Assembly: GCA_900642245.1 (NCBI GenBank)
Contig: CAAAJI010000062.1
Coordinates: 14,484 to 50,499 of the forward strand
Direction: 5' to 3'
DNA length: 36,016 nucleotides
From: Fragilaria radians
Lineage: Eukaryota; Bacillariophyta; Fragilariophyceae; Fragilariales; Fragilariaceae
Each line of letters starts with the position of its first letter. Position 1 is the stretch's first letter. A program made the position numbers and the translations under genes. Below are positions 9,949-20,822 of the stretch, piece by piece. Under the pieces are notes generated by a model that saw nothing but the letters and a program-made list of their open reading frames with translations, made no database searches and was not told where the DNA came from.

Positions 9949-10707
9949 GGGACCCCTGGCACAACGCGATTCAAGATTGTAAGACCAGACGATGCAGATA
10001 AGATTGACACTGCAATGCAATCTAAATACAGCTCAGGAGTTGGCATGCTCTTGTACCCGATCAAGTATTTGAGGCCAGACTTGGCAAATGTTGTAAGGGA
10101 ACTGTCAAAATGAAGGGATGGTTCAAGTCTAGCAACATACAAGGAGATGCAGTGAGTCATTCAATTTGTTCTGTATACCAAAATGCATTGCTGAAAGTTG
10201 CAACCAATGCATGAAAGTGAAAAATGGGACTTGGTCTCATCTTGTGACAGCAATTAGGCGGGAGATCCTGAATCAAGAATCAGTGTAACAGAATTCATCA
10301 CGTATTTGCTTGGAGTCCCAATCTGTTGGAGATCTAAGGCTCAGAAGGGAGCTACATTGTCCAGCATTGAAGCCGAGTACGTGACTATGTTGGAAGCAGT
10401 GAAAAAAATTGTTTTCATTTTCTATTTGCTAAGAACCGTGTTTATTAAAGTGAAATTCCCAATCATTGTGAGGTGTGATGATGTGGGTGCAATTTTCATG
10501 GCAGAGAATTTGATTTCTGGGGTTTACACCAGACATGTTGACACCAAGTATCCCTTTGTTTGTGAGCATATTGTGGATGATTTCATCATTTTCTTTTTTA
10601 TGTCCTGTGAGAACAATGTTGATGTCTTTACGAAAAATGTGAGTAAGGATGCTGACACAAAACATTTAAGTAATTTCATAGGGCAAATGGAAGATTCGAA
10701 CGATTGA
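9949..10707 (+). pseudogene. Copia RT C-terminus and RNase H remnant with four in-frame stops
   Basis: A single plus-strand frame runs 759 nt with no frameshift and four in-frame stops (TGA at 10111, 10153 and 10192; TAG at 10255). It reads GTPGTTRFKIVRPDDADKI, then YSSGVGMLLYPIKYLRPDLA and ANVVRELSK, the C-terminal connection region of Copia reverse transcriptase. After the stops come AGDPESRISVTEF and KGATLSSIEAEYVTMLEA. RHVDTKYPFVCEHIV follows, typical of Copia RNase H and its downstream tail. The final stop is probably the native polyprotein end. Orientation is opposite to the 3.2-8.7-kb Copia remnant, so it is a separate insertion. No enzymatic activity is expected. Confidence 0.8.
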
Positions 10708-11588
10708 ATATATGAGATAGGTAGGGTATTGGATTGCATCACCAATATTCTTTAGTCTTTGGGTTAGTTTAGTTTCATGAGGTAGTAAGAAAGTTAACAT
10801 GTTATATGTGAAAAGAGTGAACAGAAGATATTCTGATTAGCAACAGAAATAGATATTATTTCAGTGATTACAATTTAAATGTGAAGAAGCTCTGTAACAA
10901 ACTTGTCTTGCTGCAAAACTAGAGACGAGTGAAAGAAATGATTTGATTTGAGTAATCCGTGTAAAAAGCAGGGCTGGTATTGATCAATTAGATTAATATC
11001 TTTTAGGGATAGGGATAGGTGTTCTTTTACTTAAATTCTTTGCATTCATTCCTTAAATGGGAAACTTACTTATCTGTTGAGAGTTTCAAGACTTGAAACA
11101 AATCAAAGAATTGATGAATTTTTGCCTTACATTTGATCCGCTGTATTGATGTCGAGTAAACCAGTTTTATTGCACATTAATGGCCGCTACAGCTGTGAAT
11201 GCGATTTCATGTGTTGTTGGCAAGTTTGAAAGTTTAAGGACAATGTCGGTACAGTAAACAGTAACATGAAAAGCAAATACCATCGACAGCAAACAAAGGA
11301 ATATGCGAAAAACGAAGAATTTTTTAGTAGTACGATAATACTTGCTTTCTACTAGATAAAATGGGATGAAAATATTTGCATAACTAAATTATTTTCTTGA
11401 AAAAAATTGTCTTTCACGGGTTCAAAGGATGAAACTTCAAGTGCGAGCTCTACAGAATTATCAGTATTAATTCAAGGTTGCAAAGAGCCCAATTTTGAAG
11501 CGGACTCCACCAAGGCGAAAGGAAATCCATTTCAACGATTTGCGCGAATTTAGAATAACAAGTCTCCAACTAACAAGTTGTGAAGGCC
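10708..11588. other. Intergenic, no gene seen
   Basis: The first few hundred bases directly follow the Copia polyprotein stop and may include an old 3' LTR, but I found no partner repeat in the window to prove it. The remainder is AT-rich and would hold the promoter of the DUF6824 gene. No reading frame with a recognisable domain is present on either strand. Confidence 0.5.
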
Positions 11589-12600
11589 ATGGTTGAAATT
11601 CGACCGGATGATATACTTCTTGGACGCGGGCCCTTTTGCTACAGAAATCCAGGCAATGTGGCATTTCGAAACCTAATACAAAAGTATGTTGAAGGCTATG
11701 AAAGGGATAGTCCTCGTTCTGTCAAACGGAAAATTGTGCAAAAGCTCATCCTGAAAGCACAGAATCAAGGAAGAAGATTTTTAGTTCGCTCGACGGATAG
11801 TGACACATGGTTTGAAGCCCATTCTTACTTGGTTCATACCAAAGTAAGTCACGCTCTTCGAGATGCTCGAAACTCGTCAAATGATGTATCAGTATCGACA
11901 AAGTCCGTCTCTCTACAAAGGGAAACAGGCACAAAGAACCAGAGGAAAAAGGAATTGACATCCAAAGTTTGTCAAGATTTACATCAGGAACAAGCATCCG
12001 TTGAAGGTGAAGTCAATACTTCAATCCAGAATAATAGCAAGATGTTCTCCTTGAATTTCCAAGACTCTTCTTCATTTCCAGCCCAACACCAAGCTCACAT
12101 TTTGAACTTTTGTCATGTAATGCCAGCATGGTCCAATATTCTGCAAAATTATAATCTACAAAGTCAAAGTTGTTCGAATGTCTACAATCCTATGAGTAAC
12201 GTACACTTTTTTACTCCATGTCTCAGGTATGTTTTTAAATTTAACTCGTAGTATCATTTGCCATTACAAGATCATAGCTCATACTTTTCTTCTTTCTCCC
12301 AGGATGAGAAATATCATTCCCTATCGCATTCCAGCATTGGGAGAGAATACCAGCCTGATGGAAATTCAAACAACTGCATTCCATGAATCCGCATCTGTTA
12401 CTGCATCACCGAACTCCATTTGTCCTCCTCGTCCGCATGCGAATGCTCATGAACCACCATCGGAAAGTATGAAGAATCAGCTAGATATTCCCATGAGCCC
12501 AGACACTTTCATCTCAAATGCATTCGATACTGAATCATGTAAGGAGTATAAGCAAGTAGCTACAACTATTTGGTGCCAAGGACCAAGACAATTATTATGA
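11589..12600 (+). CDS. DUF6824-domain protein (two exons)
   Basis: Exon 1 is 11589-12226 and exon 2 is 12303-12600, with a 76-nt GT-AG intron (gtatgt...tctcccag). The intron splits an Arg codon; the spliced protein is 311 aa. The ATG at 11589 gives MVEIRPDDILLGRG, placing the domain at the very N-terminus. Residues about 6-100 carry the hallmarks of DUF6824: DDILLGRG, NPGNVAFRNLI, a KRKIVQKLI helix, GRRFLVR, a conserved Trp in DTWFEA, and KVSHALRDA. The family is abundant in diatoms and other stramenopiles; a nucleic-acid-binding or regulatory role is often suggested, but function is not established. The rest is Ser/Gln/Asn/Pro-rich and probably disordered. No signal peptide is visible, so a nuclear or cytosolic location is likely. 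Confidence 0.85.
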
Positions 12601-15363
12601 TATATGAATGTTCCACAGTTTAAGTTTTTATTGTTTTTTTTCTTTGCTTCTGTCAATGAGGATTTAAAATTCTGTAACTACATTAGTTTTTAATTCTTGC
12701 ATCCTCTTCTCTGTTGAATTTTACAAATGACTAGAAACCTTGCTTATTCTGGGAGAATGTTAGAATCATAATCTAAATGCCGAGAGTTCAACTCTCTCTT
12801 TCATTATTTACGTAAATGTAGCAAATGTATCCCAGCTAACCACAGCGTATAGGCGATCAATGACTGAATAAATGAAAATATCCTATTTACTTCCCGATTT
12901 CATGAAAATGAAAAATCATGGAATCATTTGATAGCCTTTCACAATTCCATTTGCAAGCACACGAGCTATTTTGATATCCGAATTCAAGTACGCTACAAAG
13001 AGCAAATATAGAATTTGCATATTCCTACTCCTGTAATACTTGACTGATACAATGGGGGATGTACTTTAGGATAATCATGTGTTCCACGTTATAGGTAATC
13101 TGGGCCAGACAGTCGAATATTGGGGCGTCATGGTGGTATGTTTTAGCAATGAGACTCAGAACGAATTGTTAACGAAATACTTAATGAATTTGGTGGCTTT
13201 GTTTGTTGCTATTTTTATGAACACTGTATTACGTAACGAGCGGAAAGCAAAATCATGTTTGAAGAAGCCAATAATGATAACATTGTACATGGTGCCACAG
13301 GTGTTGTAAAGTTTGATATGTAAACCTATGAGATATGAGTGTGGCCTGCATTGTCAAGGTGTGTGTGATGAAGTTGCTGTTTCTATTCTGGATAACGACA
13401 AATGGCAAGATGCTGCAAATTTCGTGATTTAGCTTGGCATAGTAACTCTAGAAATTGAACATCGTCACAACCTTTGCTCAGGTTCCTCCTGATTTACGGC
13501 ATGAACTCATTCAAAAAGTAGGCAAGTAGGCTTTTCATTGAACGAGAACGTTTCGAGTATAATTAAAGTCTGTATCTAAGAGGGAAGCAGTCTTTCTTGC
13601 GTTGAAGAGCAGCATTTGTACTACAGAGGAACCTCTCTTAGATATAATTCGAAATTCGATGAAAGTAGAAGTTTAACAGTCGAATATATCTAAATGGTAC
13701 TTAGAGCCCTTGCTGATGTACATCTAGCACCAATAGCATAACTCACCAAGTTCGATGCTGATAATGCACTGGGGTATTCCTTTCCGTCATTTCACTTATC
13801 ACACCCAAAGATTGTATGGCAGTTGAACACAGGAGATCAAAACAGCTGTACGAAAGCTCATGGAAAATAGTCAGACGAAATCTCATGTGTAAGTAATGTA
13901 TGATTTTCAAAGTCAAAGAGGATTAAGAAAGCCAATCACCAAGCTCAAGAAGAAGAATGTACTGTTAAAATACTCCTATGCTAGATACCGATTAGTCCAA
14001 GGATGTGCAGACATTCATCACACTTTGCGGTAGATGCAAAAACGATTCGTTGTGTCTTTTCATGAAAATAAATAGGAGAATGAGATATGGAGTCATGTTA
14101 TTACTAACGGAAGCTATAAAAACTGCAGTAGAAAGCTAGTAAACATAGTTGAAACTTTATGCTATTGTTGGATTTCTGATTTTTGGCCTAAATCATCAAC
14201 CATGGTAGTTCATTTCACTTAAACAAAATATCCAAGCATCGACGATTTGGCAACATTTCTAAATTAAATTGTCCACACTGACCAACAATTATCCATATAG
14301 ACCATTTAGTGTGTATGATAACTTTAAGCTTTCTACAGTAATGATCAATGTGCAAGTCTTAATGCCTAATTCTTCGTAAAGTAAATTGAATACTATTATA
14401 CATCTGATCATCAGAAAGAAAATCAACCGTACTTTAATTTGGAGGAAGCAACTTGTATTTAGCTTCTATTGACAAGAAAACAATGGCATTCGTTTCTTGG
14501 AATAGGCACTCTGAATGATCTCAAAAGGAGTTATTGTAGAGATGCATGTTTATCCCCTATGAGAGTTCTCACCTCTAGCAAAATCAAGATTTGAAATTTC
14601 TCAAAGAATCAAGATTATTTTGACAAAAAAAATATAACATCAATAAATTTTCATTCAATTGACCATGCAAAGATGCTGTCATGACATCTACACATGAGTT
14701 GACAATAAAGACCAAGTCATCATTACAATCATGGATGAGCTCCTTGTTGATCCTGAACAGATTCAACCATAATCCTGTCATAAAATGCATTTGTGGATCC
14801 AGAGCATCAGCACCTTCATCTTACCTATTTGTGTGGCACCTTTTCCGGACAATATTATCTCAAAGGAGATAATGGTGCACTCATAAATACCCTCATCAGA
14901 GTCACTATAAGTGGCAAGACTCTTCTCCGTCAGCAATCTAGATAAATTTAGAAATATCAAAAGGCAATGCTTATGAAGTCAGAGCAACTGCTTTGTTAAA
15001 CCTTGTAGTTCCATTCCCCAAATACCAACCTTGTTGCTATAAAATTAATTTCTCTTCATTTGTCTGAAGGCAATGATCTTTAAGTGTCCAGTTTTCTTCC
15101 GATAGTCATATAGAATCAAAGTTTTTGCATATCGCTAATGGTGACATTTTAACTTCCAATTTACATTGGGCACTTTTAGATATAATTTTTTTTAAACAAA
15201 CACTTTTTGTGAATCCATGGATGAATCTGGGAAGAAGGAATGATAGGGAGACAAGATTCAGTTGGAAACGAGCAATTTTGATTTCTAATTTTGGAATCCC
15301 TAACAAAGAAATATCCAATCGGGTTATTGTTTTAGTCTGAAAAAAAACGTTGTTGGTGCAACA
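12601..15363. other. 2.8-kb gene-poor intergenic stretch
   Basis: I see no supportable gene. Frames are short, lack recognisable motifs, and often depend on non-ATG starts (for example 13079-13309). Parts around 13.3-14.1 kb and 14.6-15.0 kb have a codon-like texture broken by stops, so they may be very old pseudogenes or transposon scraps, but none can be assigned. The last 200 bases should contain the Mot1 promoter; the sequence before its ATG is T-rich and then AT-rich with poly-A. Confidence 0.5.
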
Positions 15364-18300
15364 ATGTCATTGAAACGAAAAAGACCCTGTTCTGAGAATG
15401 AGATTGTGATTGACGATCACAATACTGTTATATCAACATATGACGTTGTCAGTTCAGAAAGTGATGGCAAAAAGGAGAATATGAACGACGATGAAGATCT
15501 CCTCCTGACGCCTCATATGAAACGATTGTTAAAACTTTTGGAGGAAGGAACCGCATCTCATGCTCAATTGGCAGCGGTTCATTTAAAGGAATTATCAGTT
15601 TGTGTGTCTCCATTAGTTCTTTGGGACTTATTAGGGAGATTATATCAAATGATGATGCGTCAGAGTTGGTCAAGTCGACAACATGCACAATGGGCCATGG
15701 AGGGAGTTGCCAATGCATTACCTCCTTGTCATCAACAAGAATTTCTTTCTCAGACACTCCCAGAAGAAACAAGAATGTTGTGGTTGACTGTAAAAGATTT
15801 AAATATTGATATAGTGTTAGAGAAAGGAAGACTCCTATTGAAATCATCATCCGAAAGATATCATCAACAAGAAGATCAATGGGTCCATCAATTGGATCCA
15901 AATGACTCTAATTTTGTAGAACGTCGTTTACGTATGCAACGACATATTTTAGCTAACCGATTGGGACTGATCGATTTGGTGCGAGCCACTCGTAACGTCG
16001 ATGAATGGCTGCCAGATGAAATATTACCAGAAGACTTTAACATCCCTACCTCTACGACAACGATGACGACAACAACGGCTGCTGCTGACAACCAAAAAGT
16101 CGATTTGAATTCATCAAATTGTTTCTCTGACTTGATAAAATCGTCATCAACAACAATAACAACAACAACAGCTTCACAGTCGACAACAACGGTTGAGACT
16201 CCAAATTCAATTAGGGCCTTATTGGTTATGGAGATGCGAAAACAAGAAACGACAACAGCAACTGCATTTACATCACACAAAAATCCACAATCTCTATTGG
16301 CAACCGAGTTGCTATATCGGATGTTTGATCCCGAATGGCATATACGACACGGAGCCTTACTAGGGATCATCAGTCTCTTACGAGCTTGGAGGAAGACCAC
16401 GCGGGGTAGTCATAGTACTATCATGACAGAGAAAGGCATAGCACCTATGGAACCTTATGTTTCCTTTGGTGCATGGCCTCAGGATATTTTGTCACGGTGT
16501 CTCTGTCTCTTGGCACTTGACCGATTTGTGGATTATTCAGGAGGGACCATTCAAGATGGCGAAGATGCTGTTGTAGCTCCGGTGCGACTTGTGGCAGCGC
16601 AAGCAGTGGCATTGCTTTACGCTATGGCACCTGATTCCGTTCAACGATCCTGTCGCGATCATATTATGACACTTGTATCCTACCCACATAGTTGGGATGT
16701 CCGACATGGTGGTTGGGTGACTATCCAATTTTTATTTGTTGTTTGTCCACCATCCAATCATCCGAACAGTAAGATTGACGACGGCAATACCGATGACGAT
16801 ATTATGCGTCGAGCTTGGGATGCCATTCAAGACACTGCCGATGACGTTGTGGCTGTGGCTGCTCATGTTCTTCTGATTGTAGCACGAACGAGAAACAAAT
16901 ATCCCCCCTGTATACGTTCCCTTTGGTCGGCACTCCTTCGTTCGGAATCATCATCAATGTCCAGTGCTGTCCCGTTGCTTCGGCTAATTACCGTGACAAT
17001 TCAAAATCATCGTCAATTGCCAATACCAGGCGATGAAATCTGTCGCACTCTGTATAAATTTCTAGATGCGCCATCCATATCGATTCATGTATCGACTCTT
17101 CATACCATTGCTGCTATAATTAAGTATATAGCAAATGATGTACCTTCAACGTCACTTCAACAAGAGTTTACTCGCATCATTCTCAAGATATTTGACTCAT
17201 TTCTCTGTGGTTATCCACATGTGGATAGATTACATGTTTTGAATCAGCTATCCCTTGCTCGACAAGAAGCATGGACTGAATTAATGCATCTGGCGTCAAA
17301 AGTGATTACGAATAAACGAGAAATCTGTGTGGACATCCTATTTCGATTAATTCAATTAGATTCTTCGATAGACTTTCTTACCGAGCACCATGACCTAGCG
17401 AAGCTTCATCTTTCATGTCGTGCAACCTCCCAGCTTTTTCAAAGCCTAGAGGTTCATGACTATCTCGTTTTTGCAATTATGGGACTACTCCCATCGCCAT
17501 GGAAACGACATTCAGAACTGGCGTACATGATTTTCCGATACATACAATGTAAGGATGATTCAAATCAAAATGCCATGACAGAATGTATAAATGCAATGCA
17601 AGAAATCCTTGAGACCAATACTTTAGTTTGCGACGACGCCGTCAAATCTAACCTCTCTGTGCTTCAAGAATCGGCACAAACTAAGTTTCGCAAAGCATTT
17701 ACCATTTTCATGCGATGTCACATATGGAATAGTAACGATCCAATTGCGACTCTCAAGACTTTTATGAAGATGTCTAAGGAATCATCGTATATCATAACAC
17801 CCAGGTCGAAGGTTGACAACATGCGTATTACGGCTCTTTTATCGGGAGCACTAGTATCAAGAGGGATCCCAGGTCTTCCATCAACTTTGACACCACTTGT
17901 CCGAGCCCTAATGACGTCCATAAAAAGTGAAGCCGATCCTAGTCGGATCGAAATTACATGTTCCGATGTTGTTGCTCTTTTAAGAGAATTACCGTCACTT
18001 GGAAAGGGTGATGTTTACGATAAGATTGTTTCCAACATTTGCAATCTCATACCCAACAGTGACTTACCGAATTCGAATACTGCTGCAGTTCGAGTGTTGG
18101 AAACCTTGGTCAGTGACATTCCCATTGATGGCACAGTAAATATTCTTGCTCCTGTAGCCAAGCGTTTACGATTTTTAGAAAATCCGAACCTTGCGTCTGT
18201 GAAGAGTAGCGATCTACAGGAATCATTGAACATGCTAGTCGTAGTTGCAAAGTCTGTGAGGCACGGGAGCAAATCTGCATCACATTTAATCTCTTCCATG

Positions 18301-20604
18301 ACTCAAGCATTGATATTGATTGCGTCAGTCAGTAGTGACTCTCTCAATCGTATATCAGCGTTGACCTGTATCAAGTCGTTTGCCAAAGCTGATTCCCTTT
18401 TGACACTTGATACCTCAATTCCTTACCTAGTTGAACATTTACAAAACAAAGCTATTGACTCTTTTCGCCTTGGGGCTGTGAAATTGCTGTGTTCAATGAT
18501 CGAAGAAATGGATGTTGAAGTCTGTCCCTTTGTACGATATCTACTTCCCATTACCATGTCACTCATGACTGATCCAGTACTTGCATGTGCCAAAGAGGCC
18601 TCGAAAACTTTTGCATGTCTCGTTTGTGTAGCTCCGTTTGTCAAAGAAGTTGCTACAGTAAATTGGAAATGGCAATTAGACGATCATTCCAAAGCTGTAA
18701 TGGATCATCTGATTCACGGCAAACCTTTGCCTACATGTGATTTCCCTCAGGCAGTCTCCTCAGAAATGAAAACAACTGGAACTGTACTAAGGGTTTATCA
18801 ATCTGAAGGCATAAGCTGGTTGCGGTTCCTTCAATCTGTCGGATTAAGTGGAGCTCTGTGTGACAGTATGGGCCTTGGGAAGACATTACAAGCACTAGTT
18901 GCTGTCGCACTTCTTCATGAAGATTTAAGAACAAGCGAAAGTATGCCAACCACTCTTGTTGTTTGTCCTTCCTCAGTCGTAGGCCACTGGGTTGCCGAGA
19001 TTAAGAAATTCTTCCCAACCATATTAACTCCTTTGGCAGTCGTCGGAAATTCAAAGCAACGATCTACGATTCTTCGCCTTAGCAAAAACGGTAATGCCAA
19101 TGTTGTTGTGACAAGTTATTCAGTACTACGTAGTGACGTGAAGAATTTGAAGGAACCACTTTGGGCCTATTGCATTCTCGATGAAGGACATCTGTTGAAA
19201 AACCCCAAGACTGCTACGGCTTTGGCCGCACGTCAGATCAAGGCACGTCATCGATTAATACTAACAGGAACTCCCTTACAAAATCGTGTCATGGAGCTCT
19301 GGGCAACCTTTGACTTTCTCATGCCCAACTTTCTAGGCTCTCATGCTCAGTTTGTAAAAGAATTTGCCACTCCCATTCAAAAAGTCCAAAATCCAGGGGC
19401 ATCTCCAGATGCCATAGCAAAAGGAATGGATAAGCTGAAGCTTTTACATCAACAAGTTCTTCCGTTTCTTCTCCGGCGCGAAAAGGATCAAGTATTAAAG
19501 GAACTTCCGGCAAAATCTATCATGAATATCCCGTGCTTCCTGACAGAGGAGCAACGAAGCCTCTATGAAACCTGTTGTATTGGGCAGGATGCGAAAATGT
19601 TTATTTCAGATTTACAATCAGCCGTCGTCGAAAGCAATGATGTATCTTCTTTTAGAGTTCGATCGAATACATTCAAGTCACTGTTAAATTTGAGGTTACT
19701 TTGTACTCATCCGATTCTTGTTGAATCACACTCTTTATCGGTCCTGTCTCCTAAATCTCAATATCAGCGATCGGGGAAGCTCCAAGCATTGAATGATCTT
19801 CTAAGGACTGCAGGTGTTGGTCCAGAAGAGATATCTGGAGCTGACAATGATACTTCAATCTTTTACGTCAACACAGATTCTGGAAACGTCGATGAAAATG
19901 AGGATGATGATGATGATGGATTCTCGTCCACATTTCAAGGCACTGTCGAAAGCACCCCTTTTCTTCACGACGCTCAAGAGGAGAATCCGAAAACAGTAGA
20001 AGGACCCAAATGTCTTATCTTCGCCCAATTCACTTGTTCCTTAGATGTCGTCGAGAAATTTCTTTTTCAGGAGCACATGCCATCACTGCGATATCTACGG
20101 TTGGATGGCAAAACACCGAACCACGAGCGAAGTGTCATTGTCGAAAAGTTCAACAATGATCCCAGCATTCATGTTTTACTTTTGACAACCCGTGTTGGAG
20201 GCCTTGGACTGAATCTCACCGGTGCAAGCATGGTAGTCTTTTTGGAGCACGATTTTAATCCTTTTGTGGACCTACAGGCAATGGATCGAGCACATCGGAT
20301 CGGCCAAACGAAAGTAGTTAACATATATCGTTTGGTTACGAGTGGTACTATAGAAGAGAAAATAATGGAAATTCAAGAAAGCAAAATTCGAGTCTGTAAT
20401 GAGATTGTCAATGCAGAAAATTCCTCCATGTTTAGCCTCGGCACAGATAAATTATTGGATATATTCACATTACGAAGTGATGACGATAACAAGGGCAAAG
20501 GCGAAGATGGAAAGTTATCTGAATTTCATGATTTGGATGATCAAGAAGAAGAATACCATGCCATGTCTGTGGAAGCATTCGTAAAAGGCTTTCAGATAGG
20601 GTAA
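15364..20604 (+). CDS. MOT1: Mot1/BTAF1-type TBP-associated SNF2-family ATPase
   Basis: A single exon encodes 1746 aa, close to yeast Mot1 and human BTAF1 (about 1850). Mot1 uses ATP to strip TATA-binding protein from DNA and so redistributes it among promoters in the nucleus. Residues 1 to about 1080 are helical HEAT-type repeats; the N-terminus has the typical HMKRLLKLLEEGTASHAQLA and later DPEWHIRHGALLGI. The C-terminal third is a complete Swi2/Snf2 motor. It has motif I DSMGLGKT (1167-1174), motif II DEGH (1273-1276, the box typical of this subfamily), motif III LTGTPLQN (1300-1307), TTRVGGLGLNLTGA, and motif VI MDRAHRIGQ (1640-1648). An acidic insert (from about 1510) separates the two RecA lobes, and Thr-rich tracts near 230-280 reflect ACA/ACG triplet runs. 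The ATG at 15364 is the first in frame. It converges with the gene ending at 20823. Confidence 0.95.
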   Translation: MSLKRKRPCSENEIVIDDHNTVISTYDVVSSESDGKKENMNDDEDLLLTPHMKRLLKLLEEGTASHAQLAAVHLKELSVCVSPLVLWDLLGRLYQMMMRQSWSSRQHAQWAMEGVANALPPCHQQEFLSQTLPEETRMLWLTVKDLNIDIVLEKGRLLLKSSSERYHQQEDQWVHQLDPNDSNFVERRLRMQRHILANRLGLIDLVRATRNVDEWLPDEILPEDFNIPTSTTTMTTTTAAADNQKVDLNSSNCFSDLIKSSSTTITTTTASQSTTTVETPNSIRALLVMEMRKQETTTATAFTSHKNPQSLLATELLYRMFDPEWHIRHGALLGIISLLRAWRKTTRGSHSTIMTEKGIAPMEPYVSFGAWPQDILSRCLCLLALDRFVDYSGGTIQDGEDAVVAPVRLVAAQAVALLYAMAPDSVQRSCRDHIMTLVSYPHSWDVRHGGWVTIQFLFVVCPPSNHPNSKIDDGNTDDDIMRRAWDAIQDTADDVVAVAAHVLLIVARTRNKYPPCIRSLWSALLRSESSSMSSAVPLLRLITVTIQNHRQLPIPGDEICRTLYKFLDAPSISIHVSTLHTIAAIIKYIANDVPSTSLQQEFTRIILKIFDSFLCGYPHVDRLHVLNQLSLARQEAWTELMHLASKVITNKREICVDILFRLIQLDSSIDFLTEHHDLAKLHLSCRATSQLFQSLEVHDYLVFAIMGLLPSPWKRHSELAYMIFRYIQCKDDSNQNAMTECINAMQEILETNTLVCDDAVKSNLSVLQESAQTKFRKAFTIFMRCHIWNSNDPIATLKTFMKMSKESSYIITPRSKVDNMRITALLSGALVSRGIPGLPSTLTPLVRALMTSIKSEADPSRIEITCSDVVALLRELPSLGKGDVYDKIVSNICNLIPNSDLPNSNTAAVRVLETLVSDIPIDGTVNILAPVAKRLRFLENPNLASVKSSDLQESLNMLVVVAKSVRHGSKSASHLISSMTQALILIASVSSDSLNRISALTCIKSFAKADSLLTLDTSIPYLVEHLQNKAIDSFRLGAVKLLCSMIEEMDVEVCPFVRYLLPITMSLMTDPVLACAKEASKTFACLVCVAPFVKEVATVNWKWQLDDHSKAVMDHLIHGKPLPTCDFPQAVSSEMKTTGTVLRVYQSEGISWLRFLQSVGLSGALCDSMGLGKTLQALVAVALLHEDLRTSESMPTTLVVCPSSVVGHWVAEIKKFFPTILTPLAVVGNSKQRSTILRLSKNGNANVVVTSYSVLRSDVKNLKEPLWAYCILDEGHLLKNPKTATALAARQIKARHRLILTGTPLQNRVMELWATFDFLMPNFLGSHAQFVKEFATPIQKVQNPGASPDAIAKGMDKLKLLHQQVLPFLLRREKDQVLKELPAKSIMNIPCFLTEEQRSLYETCCIGQDAKMFISDLQSAVVESNDVSSFRVRSNTFKSLLNLRLLCTHPILVESHSLSVLSPKSQYQRSGKLQALNDLLRTAGVGPEEISGADNDTSIFYVNTDSGNVDENEDDDDDGFSSTFQGTVESTPFLHDAQEENPKTVEGPKCLIFAQFTCSLDVVEKFLFQEHMPSLRYLRLDGKTPNHERSVIVEKFNNDPSIHVLLLTTRVGGLGLNLTGASMVVFLEHDFNPFVDLQAMDRAHRIGQTKVVNIYRLVTSGTIEEKIMEIQESKIRVCNEIVNAENSSMFSLGTDKLLDIFTLRSDDDNKGKGEDGKLSEFHDLDDQEEEYHAMSVEAFVKGFQIG

Positions 20605-20822
20605 AAGAATAGTGGTGATGTTTTTTCTTCCGAAATCCCAAGAATAACCACAGAAAGTAACAAATTGTTGGCACACTTACTAACATCCATACCTAACTTT
20701 AAAAATTTCTGAAAATGCAGTTTCAACAACGATGAAATCTTGTTAACTTTCATGTTAAGAATTTATTCTGCATTGGAATCCTTAGATTCATTACTGTTTC
20801 TTCATCGCTGCTTTCCGTAGGG

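Noticed and set aside
4520..10257. TGA as a sense codon, suggested by several in-frame TGA codons in Copia remnants
   Set aside because: TAG and frameshifts also occur in these remnants, and the DUF6824 gene ends naturally at TGA, so standard code plus decay explains it.
13079..13309. 76-codon plus-strand frame
   Set aside because: Starts at GTG, ends without any motif, and its neighbourhood is rich in stops.
15449..19513. Minus-strand frames inside Mot1 (for example 15449-15901 and 15888-16400)
   Set aside because: They are antisense to a well-supported ATPase gene and are created by its codon usage and triplet repeats.
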